A stretch of 64,000 nt of DNA from Styela clava (lineage: Eukaryota; Chordata; Ascidiacea; Stolidobranchia; Styelidae): contig NC_135264.1 in assembly GCF_964204865.1 (NCBI RefSeq), positions 4,308,001 through 4,372,000 on the forward strand, read 5' to 3'. The notes under the pieces are model-generated. The model saw nothing but the letters and a program-made list of their open reading frames with translations, ran no database searches and was not told the origin of the DNA. Both the position numbers and the translations under genes were made by a program. Positions 25,901-37,085 of this stretch are shown here, piece after piece (the stretch's first letter is position 1; every line of letters starts with the position of its first letter).

Positions 25901-28759
25901 GCATATAATTGCACGTCAGGCATCATCAGGAACTTCACTAAGAAGACGAAAAAGAAGTAATCATGCGTCTGTTATGACACGCGTTGACATAAGCAGCGTT
26001 CGTCAAATTTAAAATCTGGATGCTTTATTGCGGTCATATTGTTATATGAAAGGTATACATTTATTTTTCCAAACCTAATAAACAAATACCTCCTCAACTA
26101 TAAAATCATTCCGAGTGTTAACATTTCAGCTTTCGAAGAAAATACGTTTGCAATATGATAGCACTTAGTCACTTACAATATTAAATTTGGTTTTAAGTTC
26201 GAGTATTCAGTGACGCCCAATATCTCGAGTTCACCCAGGCATATGGAACTGCTGTGATCTCACTATACGCGAGGTCATCAAATGGAGCTTGGGCGAATTA
26301 TCTGACGGGATATACAGACTGCACTGGAATTTGTGTTTTGGTTCCGTGCAACGGGGATTGGGTTGACATCGTACAAGTATATGGTATTTAATTTATTTAA
26401 TTACCACATGTTCTGGATCTTCGCTCTTTAGTGTTCCAGGCTTTACTCAAATTTATGCAATTTAATTGGTAATGAATCACTAAAACCAAGTAGTAATAAG
26501 ACTATTGACGCTGTTGAAATGTTTTGCGTTTTGATTCTATTTTATTAGAACACGAAAAGTGGCACACAACTAATCACGTAAATTGTTGATGTGATTAATG
26601 CCGGTATTTTCTGTTCAGCCATAGGCGAAATCTTTTGTGTCGATACTTTTATAACAGAAAAACAAAACTTTTTTGGATTTTGTTACAATTCTTGATGCTA
26701 ACATTTTATGTTTAAAAGCTGAAGACAGGGATTACATTGTTGTTGAGCCTAAAGTACCAGATGACATCAAGTCTACTCTAAACTTTCAGTAGGTATATGA
26801 TACCAAAATTAGCAACTGCCTTATAAAAAGATAGTAGTATATTGGAGAACACGAGCCAATGTAGTAATGCTAACAATAATAGCAATGTATGTTAGGTGCG
26901 AGCAAGACTATTGCGATATTTTTTGTGCATCATTTTAACATTGATCAACTCTATATATTACAATCATTCAGAAACGAACCGAATTACTTCACCGTACAAA
27001 TAATACCAAGAGATGGAGCCGTACAAGGTTTTAAAGGACCCATATACCAATCCTGGTATGACTGTTACAGAGCGCCGTTCGAAGATAATCATTTTCGCCT
27101 TTCCAGGTAAGTCAATTCTAAAACACTATAAAAACGCACCAATACGTCACCAAGAATTTTTATTTCTTACCAAATGAACGTGATATTGCGCTTCGAAAAC
27201 TTTCTTAGTGTGTGTGTTACAGATGTTAGTAAATGGCGCTTTTTACAAAAACGTCTTTCGTGCAAGTAAGACAAGTTTTTAATATACGCATATATTTTTC
27301 TAGTGGAATTAGGAATCAATAATCCCAGTAAGAATGTGAGAGTTGCTTAAAATCGCTTTGATTTAAAAACCAATGTCACAATCGCTACATTTCAGCTGGA
27401 ATTTTCTTTTTCTCTTATTTCACCTACTCAGTTTACTAAATATATCTAGATTTTGGGACATCAAATAAAGCAACGGGCAGAATCATGTCACCATATTATG
27501 TGAATGTTCTGGTCAACGCACACGTAGCTTCGTAGTATAATCTAGTATAGTTTATTTACACTGATGGATTTCCTTGGGGGTAAATTGATGTCGTAGCGTA
27601 TATCTTAGCGTGCATAATAAAAAGATTCCGGTTTTTATGTTCTATTTTGTGAACTCGAAAAAAGTAATGTTCTTACATGTTTCAAGATTTTTACCAGAAG
27701 ATATTGAAGTGAATACAATTCCCATCGACGAAAACAACATTTTTTCGCTTTGGATAAATTATGTATTTTCTTGGTGGCCGAATAGATATTTCTTCAAGGC
27801 GTGCTATGTGAAAGTAGGTGAAATTGAAAGCAGTAGAATATGATAATTTTTTTTTCAAATACCAATTCTTCATACAATCCCTAATATATTATACAAGACT
27901 ATCATTGATTGGAATGTAGGTATTTTCAGAAAAATGTGTAATAAACGATTAAGTAGGCTTAACTGTTAAATCAAAAAGTAGATGTATGAAAATGATATTT
28001 TTTGAAAACGTTGCCTCTTTCATCCATATACCATCATTTTCAAAAATTCTTGCATCAATCAAGATGAATGTGTTGCCAATCGATGTCATCGAAAACGACT
28101 TGAAAGAATGGACAGTTGAGGCAATCAGTGGAGGAGGAACACATACAGTTACAAAAGGAAAGGAATACGGACGTAGAATATCTCGCGGAAAAGGCCTAAC
28201 AGCATGTGTTGAATACAAGTGTCCGTATGTAATCTTTCTGTTTTGCATTCGTTTTCATGTGAAAAGTTTTGTTTCGATCTAATTCTGAACATCACACTAA
28301 AATAAAACTAAAATATTTAATAACACGAAGCCATATTATTAACATTTAGTTCACTGCGATTTACTAGCATCGCCAGTAATATGCATCAATTTTATTTTCA
28401 GAGATATCCTATCAGATAATGAATTTGACATAACGAAAGTGACCATCACTCCGAAACTGCAAGGATTTACATTTGCTCTTGTGATTCCACCAAATATAAC
28501 AATCAACACAAGTTCATTTGAGGATCTCGTTGCTGAATACCAATGGGTAGAAACTATGTTGGGGAATTCGAGTTTCACAGCTGCAGCACCTCTTGATAAT
28601 ATTCCAGAACTTGGCATCTTCTATAGCGGAGCAATTCATCCAAAGCTGGCTAAAACTGAAGCGAGGCGTAATTGTATCCAAGGGACGAGTGTTCTAACAT
28701 TCTCAGTATCCGCCGTAGAAATGTCCGGCTCTGGCTCTGGATCCGGAGCCGGCACCTAA
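22945..28759 (+). CDS. Membrane-anchored CILP-like protein with two LDLa domains (5' incomplete)
   Basis: Proposed exons: 22945-23062, 23345-23482, 23888-24019, 24288 (or 24319)-24435, 25169 (or 25176)-25345, 25494-25608, 26198-26383, 26719-26788, 26972-27106, 27687-27813, 28064-28224 and 28402-28759 (TAA). The first exon encodes a hydrophobic segment, WVIAVSIVAAVALVGAVIAI, probably a type II membrane anchor. Exons two and three are each one LDL-receptor class A domain, with six cysteines and the acidic endings DCKNGEDENDC and DCDGGTDEQNC. Exon four is Cys-rich (CSLGFC, KCCGP). The rest matches the C-terminal region of vertebrate CILP as I know it: NTIPIDEN, WWPN followed by FKACYVK, GGGTHTVTKGKEYG, an APLD motif and a C-terminal NCIQGTS. 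It ends in a Ser-Gly tail. Introns are GT-AG, and phases agree throughout except around exons four and five, where alternative acceptors are needed. The role is inferred to be cell-surface or matrix. The initiator exon was not found. Confidence 0.8.
25640..25965. other. Repeat-like insertion in a CILP-like gene intron
   Basis: The intron after the exon ending at 25608 contains several GAGTTGAGTGAGT-like repeats (about 25674-25690, 25731-25741 and 25769-25780) and a locally different composition. Minus-strand frames 25651-25938 and 25689-25904 cross it without any recognisable domain. It is probably a degraded mobile element. Confidence 0.3.
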
Positions 28760-29014
28760 TTACAATTCGAATTGTAGCGCAGAGTCTCACTCTAAGCTTC
28801 GTTTTACATTGATTTAATATAAATTTAATTCAAGTATTTAATTATCATACACACCAAACATATTTCTCCTTACTGCTTTTCGTCACTAGTAGTCTAAGTT
28901 TCATCGGCAAATGAGAGCTACAAGCTCGGATGTCCATCAACACTATTGTGCGCATTGGCATATTAGTTATTGCTTTACGACGAAATTACACAATTAGGTA
29001 ATAACTATGGGAAC

Positions 29015-29373
29015 GAGAATATCGGTTGGAAACCGTAGACTTATCGATCGATAGTTAGGGGATGCCTCAAAACAGAAACTGCAGTTTCGATTTATCCGCT
29101 CTTGTAACTTGCGCACTGCGCATCGCACACACACACTCGGCGGGTCTCAAAATTCTCTCGCTTTACAAAAATCTAGATCACTATATCAATAATTGATTGA
29201 TAACTCGCTAATTATACGACATAATTCGCCCAAAATCAATAGGCTTCTGGTCCGAGATAAGATGAATGCACATGCAAAATCTGGAGCAGATTCAATCTCG
29301 CTTTCGTGAGATATCGCGTGCATCTAACAGACAAATACCTATCAACATACTTACCGATTAAAATCGATAAGTA
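29015..29373 (-). mobile_element. MITE (CTTATCGATC family), copy 1
   Basis: About 359 bp beginning GAGAATATCGG and ending near ATCGATAAGT. It is the inverse counterpart of the element at 31909-32205. Shared internal segments include TATCTCACGAAAGCGAG and AATAGGCTTCTG (as read on one strand or the other). It is non-coding. Confidence 0.65.
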
Positions 29374-29654
29374 ATAAATATCAGAGATTTAATACAAGTG
29401 TAATAATGTAGGGTTAGAACAGGCAATGGTTAAATTTGAACTTGCGGTCATTATCTTCTATGAAGAAAATATATTAATCATTGTTATGAATTTCAACCCA
29501 ATAGCATGTATCAATTTTGAGAAATCGCAAAAAAACTGAAGACGCGTTTTGCTCACTGGAGCGTGAAAACGTGGTCAGTCATGCATAAAATTTGCATTTT
29601 ATTGCTAGCTGAGAAATTCTGCACATTTGAGGTGAATTTCAAGTTTGTAGGACC

Positions 29655-29735
29655 AATTTGAAAAAAAAAAATAAAAATAAATAATAATAATAATAAATAA
29701 TAATAATAATAAATAAATATTAATAATAATAACAC
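29655..29735. repeat. (AAT)n / (AAAT)n microsatellite
   Basis: A run of AAT and AAAT units. The minus-strand frame 29553-29765, a Tyr/Leu/Ile-rich peptide, is just this repeat translated. Confidence 0.9.
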
Positions 29736-29779
29736 ACAGGAATACAATAGGTTCCCTGCTGACAAGCAGCGGGAAGCCT

Positions 29780-31047
29780 AATTACTTTTTCATGAACGTA
29801 TTGTAATAAAGAAACTAGCCATACTTCATTATTTCTAAAACGTATTTTCAAGATCTCGACATTACAACAACTTCTATTGAAAGATTATATTTTGACACTG
29901 ACGTAGAACACTACAAAGCTTCATTCACTTCAATAGCAAATTTAGATAATACATACAGGTGTCGTTTATATTTATAATTGGACTGGTTCAATTTTCACAG
30001 AAAGAAAAGTGCTCACATTGACATAATTTATGCAATGAAAAAGAAATCCATCGATACTGCAACAATCATCTTTGCAAGAAGATATAACGGAGTCACGCTC
30101 CGTGTTCCGGTTTTGATCAATCCACCATACAAACAGTAATTAAAATCGGTCAAAAAATTTTAAAACTGTTTTCAAAACATATTCTTCACTGCCAAATTTT
30201 TTCTTTTTTGCAATATTGCATGCATTAGTGAATGAGGATATAAATAAACAGAATCTGCATATTTTCCACACTTCCTTGTTGAGAGAATATTTTACCCAGC
30301 GCATATCCAATTTTATCAATGGTAATTTAATAAGTTACAACTATTTTAAAACAAGTTGACAACATGCCCTGGAAAACCTTTAATTTATATAAGTCATGTG
30401 AAACCCACGGCTCTCCAGGAAAATGAGATATGCACCACATTTGCACCGCAGTTGTTCCCCAACGAGGACAACCCTAAAAACAACAAAATTGTGTTAAATA
30501 ACTGATATTGATTGAATCATTTACATATTGTATTTATTTTAAATGTTTTCTTGTTTCCCATTTTAAATATCAATGAATCAATGTTTTCCTTTTATTTTTA
30601 TATGTCCTTCACATCTTATTACGTAGTGTTTGCATCTTATGTTATGTAACTTCCTGTACCAACGAAGAAGTAAACATTATGTGCTGCAATTTCGTGGGCT
30701 GCAGTTTAGTTACATGCGGCACTGCGTTTAGCGCACATGAATGATTTTCTCAGTGTTTCAGAAAAAAAAGATGCGGATATGAGCAAGAAGATTTCTCGTT
30801 CAAAATAGCGACGGAGAACTGTGCAATTTCTCTATATTTTAAATTGTTGCAATCTTATTTAGTTTATGGCGTGATAATCCACTAAAACAACCATAATATA
30901 ATTCGCACTTCGGGTTCCTCCGAAGCGAGGGCGAACATTGTTTATAAATATTTAGCTACGTGCGCTCCCAGAAAAAAGCCGGAATTTGTAATGTTCTAAT
31001 TCTCAAAACCTAACCGACTGACGTTTCAGTTTAATAATTCAGATACG
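29780..31047 (+). promoter_or_regulatory. L1 upstream region, conserved with other lipocalin units
   Basis: Nearly co-linear with the region upstream of L3 (about 52190-53518), and partly with those of L2 and L4. A TATAAATA box at 30943-30950 lies about 100 bp before the L1 ATG. It sits in a conserved stretch, GTTTATAAATATTTAGCT, followed by GCGCTCCCAGAAAA. The TATA box and its spacing to the ATG are kept in all four genes (38703, 53414 and 60353), which supports a shared core promoter. No other site can be named. Confidence 0.55.
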
Positions 31048-33811
31048 ATGTCTATTACGAAGATATTTTTAGCAGCAATATTGCTTTCGACTGCTATTGC
31101 ATTTGAACCAAAATGCTTTTTTCCAGAGCCCGCAGGGGATTTCGATGCTTACAAGGTAAGTTAGTAAAAACATTGTTTTCAAATTTTTAATACCAGACAT
31201 CGAAGCTTTTTTATTTTATACTGCTGCATGTCCCGTGCGGATATTCCGATATATATCTTTCTGACGAATCATCGTTATCATAAAATGTGTTTAATATTTC
31301 GCTCATCCTGGGTCCGCTAAACACGGTTTTTACTAATACGCTTATTTCAATACCTTAGCTGCGCGGCACTACATGGTACACAGGACTGCAAACGAATGAT
31401 GCTGCAGCGTCTGATATAAAATGCGAACGAGCTGGAAATTTTACAGAAACTTCCAATGGTTTTCGGACTGACTTAAGAACTTTCAAAAAAAGGTATCGTA
31501 TATGTCACACAGGACAATTGAAATTAATTTACTATAATCAACCACAAATGCATTTCTAAGACTTCTCCTAACAAAAAAAGTGAAGTATTGTCACATTTGA
31601 ATTAAAACTTGTTAACGTATGTCGTTTGGAGAAATTTGAAAACAGCGATACCAAAAAATCAAAGTTCAAGTTCAAAAGTTCAAAGAGTCAGATTATGCGT
31701 TAGTCAACAGTTTGTAAATTTTGTGCGGCCTCTACAAAAAATAAAATATGTCAATCACAATATCAAATCTGAACTGCTCCAAATATATCATTTTATAGAC
31801 TGGAGATTTCGACTAAGAATACATTTTACAAATCCATACATGTTACACAATCCATTTAGACATATATTTACAGTTTTAATCAATTCTACCAGTTTTTAAA
31901 CCAATTGTTACTTATCGATCTTAAGATCGGTAAGTATGTTGATACGTATTTGTCTGTTTGTTTGTCGGTTAGATAAACGCGATATCTCACGAAAGCGAGG
32001 ATGAATCCGCTCCATATTTTGCATGTGCATTCATCATATCTCGGATCAGAAGCCTATTGATTTTGGATGAATTATGTCGTATAATTAGCGAGTTATAAAT
32101 TAATTAGTGATGGGACACAAGGTGTCACTATAGAGTAAGAGCGCTGTTTTGATGGATCCCCTAACTGTCGATCGATAAGTCTTCGGTCTCTGACCGATAT
32201 TCTCGTTTTTTCATTGTTCACAACTCCAGATATGTCAATCAGCCTCTTACCCCGTCCAAAATTAGTCTAACATCCTCGATACATCGAGAATGGTTCGAAT
32301 CCAAGTAGATACGGAGTACGTAAATATGTCTGCAAATTCAACAACGCTGAATTGAGCAAATTAGGAAAGACTCATAAAATATTAGGTTACCACCAGTATC
32401 TCAATCAATCTCTTTATTTTACGACGATGTTTTGTTTTTAAGCAACAAACACATCGATTGGGTTGCCCATTTCACTTTCCTACGATCCGGGGTGTATCAG
32501 GAGAGCAAAGTTAAAGATGGTAAGCTAAAACTTAAATGTTGGGCTTTCCAGTTACAATCTGTTCTAGTTTTTATTTTATCCGAAAAACAGACGCTATAGT
32601 TGATAATTTGAAACAATACATCAAACATTTATATTCATATATATTATATATATGCCATTAATTTACGCATATCACGGCAGGATACTGTCGAACAACATGT
32701 TAGTTGGTGAACTGTAATACTTCCAACAGTTCTTTTCAAACCACCTCTTTGCCCATGGCAATAAAATCAGCCCCAATAATTAAAACAAGCGCAATCTATA
32801 TTTATTTATATTATATGATCTTCCAGATTTTTCGATGACTGATGCTTACACTGTTGACGAAAACGGAAAGTACAACAGCGCTGCCGACAGCATTGGTTTG
32901 TGCTAATTAATCGAACTATACTGTATATATATATTTCCCATTGTCATATTGTGTAAACTCCAATACTAAACATATGAACAGTATTATACGCATTTGCTAT
33001 ATCGTTGCATATATTTATTGGACAATATGTTATTTTCATCATAATTTCGAGAAGAGAGAGACAATAATTTTAGCAACTAACTAATGCTTGGTTTCAAATG
33101 AGTTTTTGTCATTCCCGTCGTGGTTTTCAAAACTCGAGATAAGTTTTTTAAATATATTTTTCATACATCGCATATATATCCTATTTCGCCCAGAACTTAA
33201 TCTCCTAATCTTGGGTGAATGCGTGTAAAATGTTCATTTTATTTATTTTGCGCAGTCGAGAATGTTCTTCTGGAAAGAGATTATGCATTTATATCTGATC
33301 ATCTTAACTACTGGATGGCAATTTTATGTTCGGAAGAAGGTAAAGAAATCGCAAATGCGATATAACTCATTATTGAATATGTTCTACGACTCATCTGTGA
33401 TTGGGAGACCTGTATGAAAGTGCCTACAGGGCCGAATAAGAAATAAATTTTAATTTTCATTGAATAGAAAAGCACCAACTATTTCATTACTTTTTAAAAA
33501 AAATATAGACAGGCGCACTCTCTTAAATTCAATATTGCTTGCAACGGTGTGCCAAATTGTTATGGACACGTGACGAGAAAACTACGCTATTTGCCCCTGT
33601 TTATATTTCATTTAAATATATGGAATTTTCGTTTTGTTGATATTATGAAACAGATTTTCATTGCAGCATATTTTTAGGACAATGGATCGTTTGGGTTTAC
33701 TTTCCAACCAAGACTCCAAATCTTACAAATATTGCAGCTGCCTACAATGAACTGCAACGCTTGGGAGTATCAACACAACTTCATGCATCACAGTGCGATA
33801 AGGCACATTGA
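31048..33811 (+). CDS. Secreted lipocalin L1 (six exons)
   Basis: Exons 31048-31155, 31359-31492, 32443-32519, 32827-32895, 33256-33339 and 33678-33811 join in phase to 606 nt, 201 residues. An 18-residue signal peptide (MSITKIFLAAILLSTAIA) precedes the mature protein. Lipocalin hallmarks follow in order: the GxW region, LRGTTWYTG, at the start of exon 2; a DY-containing strand, LERDYAFISDHLNYWMAILC, in exon 5; and the end motif in exon 6, WVYFPTKTPN, then a helix and a final Cys. Four cysteines fit two disulfides. By family knowledge it is a secreted beta-barrel carrier of a small hydrophobic ligand, closest in style to apolipoprotein D or bilin-binding types; the ligand is unknown. Intron 2 carries a MITE absent from L2-L4. 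A poly-A signal, AATAAA, lies at 33888-33893. Confidence 0.88.
31909..32205 (+). mobile_element. MITE (CTTATCGATC family), copy 2, in L1 intron 2
   Basis: An insertion of about 297 bp starting CTTATCGATCTTAAGATCGG. It is inverse to the copy at 29015-29373. The corresponding introns of L2, L3 and L4 run straight from ACCAA..GTAT to CATTGTTCACAAC (or near variants) without it, so they preserve the empty site. The insertion therefore follows the split of L1 from L3. Confidence 0.7.
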
Positions 33812-34640
33812 ATTATATAAAGATTCTGATCATGGAAGAAAAATTGATTTGAGTTGATTATTTTCGACAGCTGACCTGAATATAATTAATAAATCGTTAT
33901 AGCAGAGTATGTTAAACAAGAAATATTATAACATTCATAACAATAAACTTATATCATACATTTATATAGCACAATACGTGCAATGCGAATTTCAACGCAA
34001 AATTTTACTCTTTGCTTTGCTCTGCAATGGGTTTGCTATAAAATTTAATTTAACGAATAAATTGTCACGCATCATGTATATTTCTTTTTACTGCTTTTCG
34101 CCACTAGTAGTCCAATGTTCATCCCAGTGTAGAGAGTTCGACTAATCAGAGCTACAAACTAGGATGTACACTAAAAATGTTGTGCGACATCGACTGTGAT
34201 ATTAGTTGTTGTTTCGCGATAAAATTACACATTCAGTGAAAAACTACAAAAAAAAATATCAGAAATTCTACACAAGTGTAATAGTGTAGCGTTACAAAAG
34301 TGAATGATTAGCAATGACATTGTGGATATCATCTTTCATGGAGAAAATATATTTCATATAATTCTGTCGCCTTCATTTGGGCAAACGGACGAATATATTC
34401 AGTGAAATGAACAGCGAGAAATTTGATCGTTCAGATTCTTCTATCACACTTTTCAAATATTTACGTTCGATTTTTACCAAAATAGACTTCATGTCTATTG
34501 AGGATAATAGCCAAACCACTTTGTATAATGGATAGTTCTTACGATCTAGATTCTAGATTTTGAGCCACAGTCATTATGGGGTATAGTGACCTTGCTGTAG
34601 TATGTTAGTATAATTATCTTTTCATGATCGTTTTGCAATG
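33812..34640 (+). other. L1 3' flank
   Basis: Downstream region almost identical to 56038-56870 after L3. It has a poly-A signal near its start and no gene. The 78-codon frame at 33909-34145 reappears after L3 only because of the duplication. Confidence 0.6.
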
Positions 34641-35460
34641 CATTGAAGAAACTAGCGATATATCAACATCACTGTAACAAATTTCGAAGTACTCGACATT
34701 GCGAAAATTTTATTCGAAGATTATATTTTTCCGAGGATAGAATCAATTTTTCGTAGACACTGCAAATCATTATGGTTCAATAGAATATTTGTGTAATACG
34801 CAATTTTCCAAATCATCATGAGTCGACTTTCACAGATGGCAAAATGTATAGATTCGGCATGCAAGCATCATTGCAAGACGATATCAAGTCACGCTCTGAG
34901 TTCCGGATGTGATCAATCCAAAGAAAGCTAAAACCATGAACCTAACGCAAGAAAGAAATTCTGGTTTATGTACAAAGGCAGCTAATCTTTAACGATAGGA
35001 TATAAATCTAATTTTATCAATGCTAGTTCGAGTTTTATTTAGAATATTCTATTTAGAATATCTGTATATATATTGAATATTTTAGAATAGATAGACAGCG
35101 TGCCGAGTATTAACCCAGTTGAATTGCTGCAATTGGATGTTATGCTCTCCAGAGAAATAGAATATACACAGCATTTCTCCCAGAGCTGGTTCCCAAACAG
35201 GTTGACCCTAATATAAGAGAATTGTGTTAAATAACTGATATTGATTGAATAATTCACATATTGTATTTATTAAAAAATGTCTCATTATTTCCTATTTTAA
35301 ATGCTAAGTACATCAATCAATGAATTCCTTTTACGCCGCAGTTTCTTTACTTGCTGATCCGAGTTTAGCGAACAGCAATAACCCCGGGGGTAGACAATTA
35401 TTTTTTTTGTAATGGCGTGATACGACGATTACTCGTGCGTTTCGCTCCGAACAAGGCTAA
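34641..35460 (+). other. Upstream-region remnant of a lost lipocalin unit
   Basis: Segments such as AATTGTGTTAAATAACTGAT (35220 on) and TTTAGCGAACAGCAATAA match regions upstream of L1 and L3, in the same order. No lipocalin exon follows. It is duplicated at about 56870-57690. The unit seems to have lost its coding part. Confidence 0.5.
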
Positions 35461-35844
35461 ATAATAGCATTTAACAATATTTTAAAGAATCTCTCTTGAG
35501 GCTTACTTGGCCGTCGAAGTTATACATGTTATACAAGCGCACAGTTTCATCTATCTCGGTTGCTTCATTTGGTTATAGCATTACTGATAGCAAGCCAGAA
35601 AAGTCAATTTTGACTAAATTGTTCAAGAATAGAATAAGATGGTGTTGGAAAAGTCGTAAGAATTCATGTCTCACTGCAAATGCCGCAAAATTGGATTTAA
35701 AAAATGCCCTGGCTACACCTTTGGCGAACTTGATTGATTTTTTTAGTTTTTTAAAGAAAATCAGCCAGATAGATAGCAAGTAGAGTTCTACTTCGAAATA
35801 ATGTGGAGGAATCATGGTGAAAATCATTTAGAGTTTGGATTTAT

Positions 35845-36153
35845 GTGCATGAGGAAAGGTGGATGTCATCACCCGAAATGCGTCATTTGTTGCAGAGTTT
35901 TAACTGTATGTATGTTGCCAAGCAATTAATTGAATTTTGGGCAAACACCCGTTTGACCTCTTATCTCTGCGAGGCTGGATTTTCGGCAGTGGCGTCAAAC
36001 AAAACAAAATACCGGCCACATTCGTACATAGAGCGAGAAATGTTCGTGTACGTATTAAGTATAACACCGCGCTTTGAAAAGTTGTGTTCGAAGCAGCAGC
36101 CGCCCATCTCTCATTACCTAAATATGCGTAAATGTTATGTTGTTTTTCTGTAA
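35845..36153 (+). pseudogene. hAT transposase C-terminal fragment, copy 1
   Basis: The frame includes FWANTRLTSYLCEAGFSA, ASNKTKYR and PRFEKLCSKQQPPISH. These read like the C-terminal dimerisation end of hAT transposases of the ZBED5/FAM200 type, which carry a YLCE.GFS.. motif, then KTKYR and a closing LC..KQ..PSH. The start is not a real initiator. The catalytic part is missing, so this is a relic. The upstream frame 35496-35783 did not match the family. It is duplicated at 58087-58473. Confidence 0.65.
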
Positions 36154-36394
36154 TTGCCTTCATCCTTGCTTACAAGTTTAGAAAATAGCACAAAATACAC
36201 ATTAACAATTATAAAATTGTGTTTACTTCAGAAGAATTTTTTTTTTCATGTGCCCTTTGAGTTTTTCCCTCATAATTTAGTGCCGCAAGAACAAAAACTT
36301 TGGGAAGCTTCATTCTACTAAATGACATAAATTATTTGTCCTACTATTACGATACTGCAATCTATCAGATATATCCGATATGTATATATTTTAG

Positions 36395-36470
36395 GTTTTT
36401 GGTGCTTGTGCGCTTCCAAAAAATACCCGAAATTTGTAATGTTCTAATTCTCAAAGCTTGACCGATACAT
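36395..36470 (+). other. Orphan lipocalin promoter-like segment
   Basis: TTGTAATGTTCTAATTCTCAA and the preceding GTGCGCTTCCAAAAAA match the segment just before the ATG of each lipocalin gene (for example 30958-31013). No coding exon follows. This is further evidence of a decayed lipocalin unit between L1 and L2. The same remnant is at about 58650-58727. Confidence 0.5.
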
Positions 36471-36471
36471 G

Positions 36472-37085
36472 ATACACATTGTCCCAAAAATATATTAATG
36501 AGTGTCTCAGGATAAACGTCAGAAGATTTGGTAACACATGGCATCGTATGAAAACCACAGTGTAAAAATCTTTTAGATTAGAACTATAACGGTTCTTTGG
36601 CGAAACATAGACGGACTTGATAAAATGTTGTAGATTGTAAGGAAGCGTACGATACTTCCGAAATAGTAAGATTTCTTGTAAATATACATAAATTTAAACT
36701 CTCATTTAGTATACTCCAACAGCGACTCCTTTATTTTTAGTTCAATGCTAACATGTTACAGATTGCTCCATTATTGATTCGAAAGTAAAACATAGCACGA
36801 AAGTAAAAAAAGAAAAAAACGTGTACGGAATCACATCATTTAAGCGCCTTTCACTATGCTAGAACTTGTTGTGGTTTTGTGTTTGACTGCTCGAAACTGA
36901 AACGTCTGAATACGTAATATTGCAATGAGGCAAAGGTGATTTCTCGCCCAAGACAATCCGTCTGGCAATCAATGACATGTCAAACACCTAATTATGGGCT
37001 AATCGCCTAAAAAATCGATTTTGCTTTGTTTATTCAATAACCAATCGGCAACACTGGAACAAAATAACAAACCAACATAATTTCT
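36472..37085. other. Block-1-specific segment of about 610 bp
   Basis: Block 1 has about 610 bp between the orphan promoter remnant and TCGCAGCCTGG. Block 2 passes at 58730-58747 from ATGATATACAGGGCTG directly to CTCGCAGCC. There is no open frame and no clear terminal repeat. Either an insertion in block 1 or a deletion in block 2. Confidence 0.4.

Larger units (their letters stand above)
28860..29770 (+). other. Lipocalin-unit 3' flank remnant with insertions
   Basis: CTTACTGCTTTTCGTCACTA (28869 on), AGAGCTACAA and GACGAAATTACACA follow the same order as in the flank downstream of L1 (34087-34230) and L3 (56323-56460). This is the 3' flank of a lipocalin unit with no gene attached. It lies directly after the CILP-like stop codon. 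A MITE at 29015 and an (AAT)n tract interrupt it. Confidence 0.55.

Noticed and set aside
32290..32305. Perfect B box GGTTCGAATCC in L1 intron 2
   Set aside because: No A box or cloverleaf around it. The homologous L2 and L4 positions read GATTCGAATCC, so it looks like chance.
35496..35783. 95-codon frame, also present at 57738-58025
   Set aside because: Shared only because of the recent block duplication. It overlaps an equally long antisense frame and has no recognisable family motif.
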